Part shown: positions 19,170 to 23,137 of the stretch, piece after piece | Layout: the number at the start of each line of letters is the position of its first letter | Position numbering within the stretch: the stretch's first letter is position 1 | Assembly: GCA_000310025.1 (NCBI GenBank) | Contig: FN649728.1 | Location: 4,670,792-4,693,928 of the forward strand | Direction of reading: 5' to 3' | DNA from: Ectocarpus siliculosus | Lineage: Eukaryota > Sar > Phaeophyceae > Ectocarpales > Ectocarpaceae | Length of the DNA: 23,137 nucleotides | Notes under the pieces: generated by a model | Told to the model about the DNA's origin: nothing | Database searches by the model: none | What the model saw: only the letters and a program-made list of their open reading frames with translations | Translations under genes and position numbers: made by a program

Positions 19170-22100
19170 ATGGTGAGCGCTCGTGACTGGTGCCGACGCG
19201 CTCTTTCGGCCTGTTAGGGTTGCGGACACGCGTCGCTCGCCCCGTGGGTCGCGTGTGCACATGTCGGCATGCGCGCGGATCCGTTGGGTATCGGTGTGTT
19301 TTTTTTGCTTGCGAGGAGGATGGAGGCAGATGTTGGGTTGATGGGGACACACCCAAGAAAACCCTCTTCCCACCGCCCTGGACTTTGGGCAAGCATGTGG
19401 TCAAATGACGTTTGTAGGCCTTCGGTACGCATGACGACTCTAGCTTGATAGGCAGTGCCAGCGATTTCGCCTGCACGCTGCTGGTCTGCGCGCTGGTTTT
19501 ATCGCGGCGGCGGGCGTTAGAATGGTGTGGAGTCGCCCAAATTCGTGAGGAGCAAGCAAAAGGGTCGAGCGGGGAGCTTACCGCAAAGAGTGTGAGGCAT
19601 GGTTATGCGTTTCCCTGCCTTGGGTCCTTGTTCCAATCATGGCAGCGTTCGCCGCCCTTTGTCCTGCTCGCTGCCGTGCGCGCGGGTGTGTACGGGAGAG
19701 CGATGCGCGCAATTGGGTGTATGCATATGCGTGGGCGAAAAGCAAGGATAATTTCGTAATTTCGGCACACATATGGACGGGGCGAGACAGATTTTGTGAT
19801 CGTGTGATTGGCCCAGCCATTGGGGGGGAGGGGGGGCGGGGGGGAGGGGGGGGGGCGTGGCGAGTTCTCGAAGAGGTCCGAGTGAGTCATGCGCCATGAA
19901 GGTCTGCCTCATGTGTGGATAAGTAGATACACACACGTTGCGTTGCACACGCACGCACACGGTGTGTTACAGTCGTGCTTAATGGTTTGTGGCCTCCTGA
20001 CACGTGGCCTCCTCCGGCTCATCTCGGCTGTCCGTTCTTGCGTAACCCCAAAGATTGTACAGCAGTTTAGAGAAGTCAAGTGTATCTGGTAGCTAAGTAT
20101 CTGCGGACCGTTGGCGATTAACAGAAGGGACACCTGTCACACGCACACACACCCCGGGTGGCCTTCCCCATTATTTGTTGGGCGTTTGTTTTGGGTGGAT
20201 CGAACTTGGTAGAGTTAAGTGTAATGGACGGCATCTGAAGCAATTTACGCAACAATATTTGTTTGAAGGCGCACTTAGATTAGGCAAAACCTGATTGCGC
20301 CGTTTCGTTTCTCTCTGCCGGGCAACGACGGCTGTGTATACAAAGGTCCGAATGTACCCCCCGCACTTGACGTTGTTGCCGTGTAGTGCAAAGCTGCTGC
20401 CATTTCACTGTGATGCTTTTTGGCGCAGACGTTCTAGACACCCAGATGGTGTTGAAGTGCAGGCCGCAGCGAACTCCACATGTTGCGTGAAATGCCAGGT
20501 GCTCCGCGTCTAATTTCTCTCGCCCTCCTCCCCGGCTCAGACGGCTTGCGCACGTTTGGGGCGTAGGAGGCGCTCTCCATGTTTTGCTGGCAGGAGCGGG
20601 TTTTCCTTCGACCTCTCGCTGTGTAGCATTTTCTGTTCCATGTTGCTTACGGCTTGCCTCAAAAGGTCTATCCCTCCCCGTCTTCTCTGCCCGCGAGCCA
20701 CCCTGGAGAAATTTCACGCGCCACGGCCGGATCCGAGGAACCCGTACAAGTTCTCGTCGTTTTTCGGCCTGGACAGCACAGCAGTCACTTATTTTTGTTG
20801 CTGTTAGCAGTACTCGGCGGGTTATATCTCCTCAGCATCAGCGCTTTCATTTTTGCGTGGCCATCGGCGAAAGGAGGTATGGTGATTGATGAGTGCACTA
20901 TCTTCACGTTAGCATGGGATCCGCTGGTACTTTTCATGTGACCGATCGGTTTCCTCCCTCCCCTCCATGCACTCGATCCTGTGGGAACAAAACTCCGTCC
21001 TCTCGAGGACGCCTGGCCAATGGTCTTAACAACAAGTACGGCATGCACAACATAAGTACCCCCCCCCCGCCCCCCGCCCCTGCACCTCTCGCTGTCTCTT
21101 TCTCTCCACCCCCCGGCCTTGCCACTTTTTGATGAACCGGTTAAGGCGGACCTTGACGAAGAGCCTGCGGTGCCGGTGGAAGACCCGAGCGAGGATGACG
21201 ACGAAGCAGGAGCTGCTGCTGCTGCCGCCGGTGACGATGGAGAGGAGGAAGGGGGGGACGGCGGACAGGAGGATAACGGTGGTGGTGGCGTCGTCGGTGA
21301 GTTTAAGGGGGTAGCCGCTGAAAGGTTCACCTTAATGAGCACCTGCAGGGTCGCTGGCGCGAGGGCGGGGACTGGCGCGCACCAAGCGTTCGCAGCAGCG
21401 TTAACAGTTACTTTTTTGTTGTGTCTGGGAGTGGAAGAAGGAATATGGTGACCCTGGCTTGTTTCTCGGGCGCATTTCGTTTGTGTGCGATGAGAGATAG
21501 GCATGATTCGGAGGAATTTCTGCGTCGCTGAAAAAAGTCTGGTACTTGGTACGCGTTGGTTCGGGGGAAGTGTTGGGGTCGATGGCATTTTCTTCGAAAC
21601 AGTAGTAGTGTCCCCGTCTTCATGTTGGCATCCATCCCCGTTTCGCGTGCGGGTGAATTGCTACCCGTTCGTTCCAGAAGGGGAAGACGACGACGACGAC
21701 GATGACGACGACGATGAGGATGAGGAGGACCCGCGTCAAGAGGTTGATCTAGGATCCAACGATTCTGTTGAGGAGGAGGTGGTGGAGGAGGAGGAGGAAG
21801 AAGAAGAGGAGGAGGGAGGCGATGAGGGTGACCTGCAATCGGTGTCGGAGCTGGGAGGAGACGAGGAGGAGGAGGAAGAGGAGGATGATGATGAAGGGAG
21901 CGCTGCCGATCAAAACCCGGGGATAGAGGCGCTCTATGGGGGGGAGATATCGGTGAGACCCTAGGTCTTCAACGATCGGACGAATATAATGTTGTCACAC
22001 TTTAGTTATGGGGAGCGTTTCGTATTTTCTGCTTTTCAGTCGAGCCCGCGTGAAAGACACACCTGTTTCTGTTTTTTTTTGTTGGAAGTGTCTTCAACGC

Positions 22101-22905
22101 GGAGAAGTGTCGTTGAGATTCCGGGGGGGATAGCTCACCGTCCCCGGGGCCAAGGTGGGAGTAACGTACGTCATAAGACGCGCAATTTTATCAGGGATAC
22201 TGCTGTTGTAGCCCGAAAACATCATAAACTTGACGATCACAACGTGGTGTTGGTTGAAAGTAACACACCACGTCATTCGCCGTTGCACCTCGACATTGTA
22301 ACAACCCAGTCCCCTTTGTTGTTCAACACTTTGGGTACAGTAGTGTACAGTGTGCAGGACGAGGTACGTACTTTATTTTTAACAGTATACTTTGTTAACT
22401 ACTGGGAATATTGTTTTGGCGTCATCCCCACGTGGAAAACCTTGCCGAGATGCAGTTCTTCAGCGTCGGTTTGGGGGTTCTGTGTGATGAAAACGGTACG
22501 CCCCCTCTATATTTTATATCTGCGGGGTACCCTGCTTCTAACTTTTTTTGTGTCTTGATTGCGGGGAGTTGACTTTGAGATGAGAGTCTTTCAAGCGGGG
22601 GCAACTTTACTTTGTCCGGCCGTGAGGTGCCCGGTAGCTTGTTGGGACAGAAACTAATTCTCGCATAGACAGCTTTCGCTGCAAGCTTCAGCAGCGTACT
22701 TCGTTTCTTGACCAGCAGACGTGCAACGAACTTGCGCTCGCTATTACTCGTGTGTAATTATTTTTCTCGTTCAATTTCCTCGTTAAGTAGCTTGTATGCT
22801 CAATTCGATGGCTCTTTGTTTATTCAGGATGAGGATGACGATGATGAGTATGACGATGACGAGGACGGCCCGCCGGCAAACAACGACATCGCCATCTACT
22901 CCGAC
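19170..22905 (+). CDS. Extremely acidic protein, N-terminal part (spliced, continues past window)
   Basis: Proposed exons are 19170-19172 (the ATG alone, in AGCAAGCATG followed by donor GTGAGC), 21146-21296, 21678-21952 and 22828-22905, with the last donor GTGAGA leading beyond the window. Junction phases agree throughout: the ATG joins in phase 0 to GCGGACCTTGAC (M-ADLDEEPAVPVEDPSE), the next pair joins in phase 1 (a G plus AA gives Glu), and the next in phase 0. Acceptors are GGTTAAG, CGTTCCAG and TTTATTCAG. The 169 residues visible are more than half Asp and Glu overall in the third exon, with ten consecutive Asp at one point and ten consecutive Glu at another, plus Gly and Ala runs. The segment should be intrinsically disordered. 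Such tracts occur in histone- or nucleic-acid-associated proteins, but no domain is visible and no function is assigned. The intron-1 link is the weakest part; the three acidic exons are firmer. Confidence 0.6.
19173..21145 (+). other. Proposed first intron, about 1.97 kb
   Basis: This runs from GTGAGC directly after the ATG to GGTTAAG before the first acidic exon, and contains the G-quadruplex-type run at 19822-19855. A hydrophobic frame near 20790-20870 (LFLLLLAVLGGLYLLSIS in one frame) lies inside it. Its possible donor (GTATGG) is out of phase with the acidic exon, so I did not include it as an exon. Confidence 0.4.
19822..19855 (+). repeat. Four-run guanine tract, strong G-quadruplex potential
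   Basis: The plus strand reads seven G, A, seven G, C, seven G, A, ten G. Four long G runs with single-base loops are the strongest form of the intramolecular G-quadruplex motif. It is on the coding strand inside the proposed first intron, so it would also be present in the pre-mRNA. Confidence 0.85.
21297..21677 (+). other. Intron between first and second acidic exons (381 bases)
   Basis: The donor is GTCGTCG followed by GTGAGT, and the acceptor is CGTTCGTTCCAG. Splicing in phase 1 forms a Glu codon and joins two acidic frames without a stop, which supports the model. Confidence 0.75.
21953..22827 (+). other. Intron between second and third acidic exons (875 bases)
   Basis: The donor is ATATCG followed by GTGAGA, and the acceptor is TTTGTTTATTCAG. 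The junction is phase 0 and joins GGEIS to DEDDDDEYDDDED. A possible 6-base microexon (GACGAG at 22358-22363) lies within it. Confidence 0.7.
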
Positions 22906-23070
22906 GTGAGAATAGCCTGTTGCTTCTTCCTTGCAGTCTTGGTGTTCGTGTTTGCACATCGCGTCGCTGTGCGACGTTCACCCGTTGAGTGAGAGCAGAG
23001 GTGGATTGATTCATCATCTTCCCGGCACATCGTGACAGCGATCGATGCTGAGGCATGCGAAACATAAGAG

Positions 23071-23085
23071 ACCCCCCCCCCCCCC
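23071..23085. repeat. C homopolymer near the window end
   Basis: About fourteen C follow GAGA and are succeeded by a CCGCC and CACCAC-rich stretch. It lies in what should be an intron of the acidic-protein gene. Confidence 0.7.
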
Positions 23086-23137
23086 GCCGCAAGAGCACCA
23101 CCACCACCACCTCCACCTCTACCCAAGCTTTTACGGG

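Noticed and set aside
20654-20941. A hydrophobic frame with a membrane-like segment
   Set aside because: No good acceptor opens it, its possible donor (GTATGG) is phase 1 while the acidic exon needs phase 0, and it lies within the proposed first intron.
20785-21588. A 267-codon minus-strand frame rich in Ser, Ala and Pro
   Set aside because: It is the complement of the acidic exon and its flanking C-rich tracts. Low complexity explains the absence of stops.
1-23137. Search for tRNA, rRNA, CRISPR arrays, prophage or bacterial defence genes
   Set aside because: No cloverleaf with a T-arm GTTCGA-type core, no regularly spaced direct repeats, no ribosome-binding-site-led operons. The gene structure is eukaryotic.

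Overview
The window looks like nuclear DNA of a multicellular stramenopile, most likely a brown alga of the Ectocarpus type. This is inference. The support is sparse genes with GT-AG introns on both strands, long gene-free stretches rich in homopolymers and microsatellites, and three diverged members of an ankyrin-repeat family whose conserved C-terminal tail I associate, from memory only, with brown-algal genomes. I see no operons, tRNA, rRNA, CRISPR or phage genes.

Layout. 1-780: a poly-C start and a possible exon on the minus strand (390-768). 779-4575: no gene I can support. 4576-5004 (-): an unrecognised 142-residue reading frame. 5217-6655 (-): ankyrin gene 1, two exons, intact, 418 residues. 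8390-10226: a 1.84 kb element with inverted-repeat arms of about 150 bp and no transposase, containing a second, smaller inverted-repeat structure. 11315-12639 (+): ankyrin gene 2, which becomes a full-length 440-residue family member only if a 2-base CT excess near 12296-12300 is discounted. 12640-16791: convergent spacer with no supported gene. 16792-17926 (-): ankyrin copy 3, a pseudogene with two frame breaks and one in-frame stop, each placed by comparison with copies 1 and 2. 18497-18835 (+): a doubtful short reading frame with a signal-peptide-like start. 19170 to past the window end (+): a gene whose start codon sits at an exon end, followed after an intron of about 2 kb by exons encoding an extremely acidic protein.

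The main story is a dispersed, mixed-orientation cluster of ankyrin paralogues in birth-and-death evolution: one intact, one with a single dinucleotide-length lesion, one clearly decayed, with a non-autonomous DNA transposon between two of them. The copies share an N-terminal ankyrin array and a C-terminal module (FR[AS]RS-x-x-WP, then an aromatic/basic tail). Ankyrin arrays bind proteins; the partner and cellular role cannot be read from the sequence.
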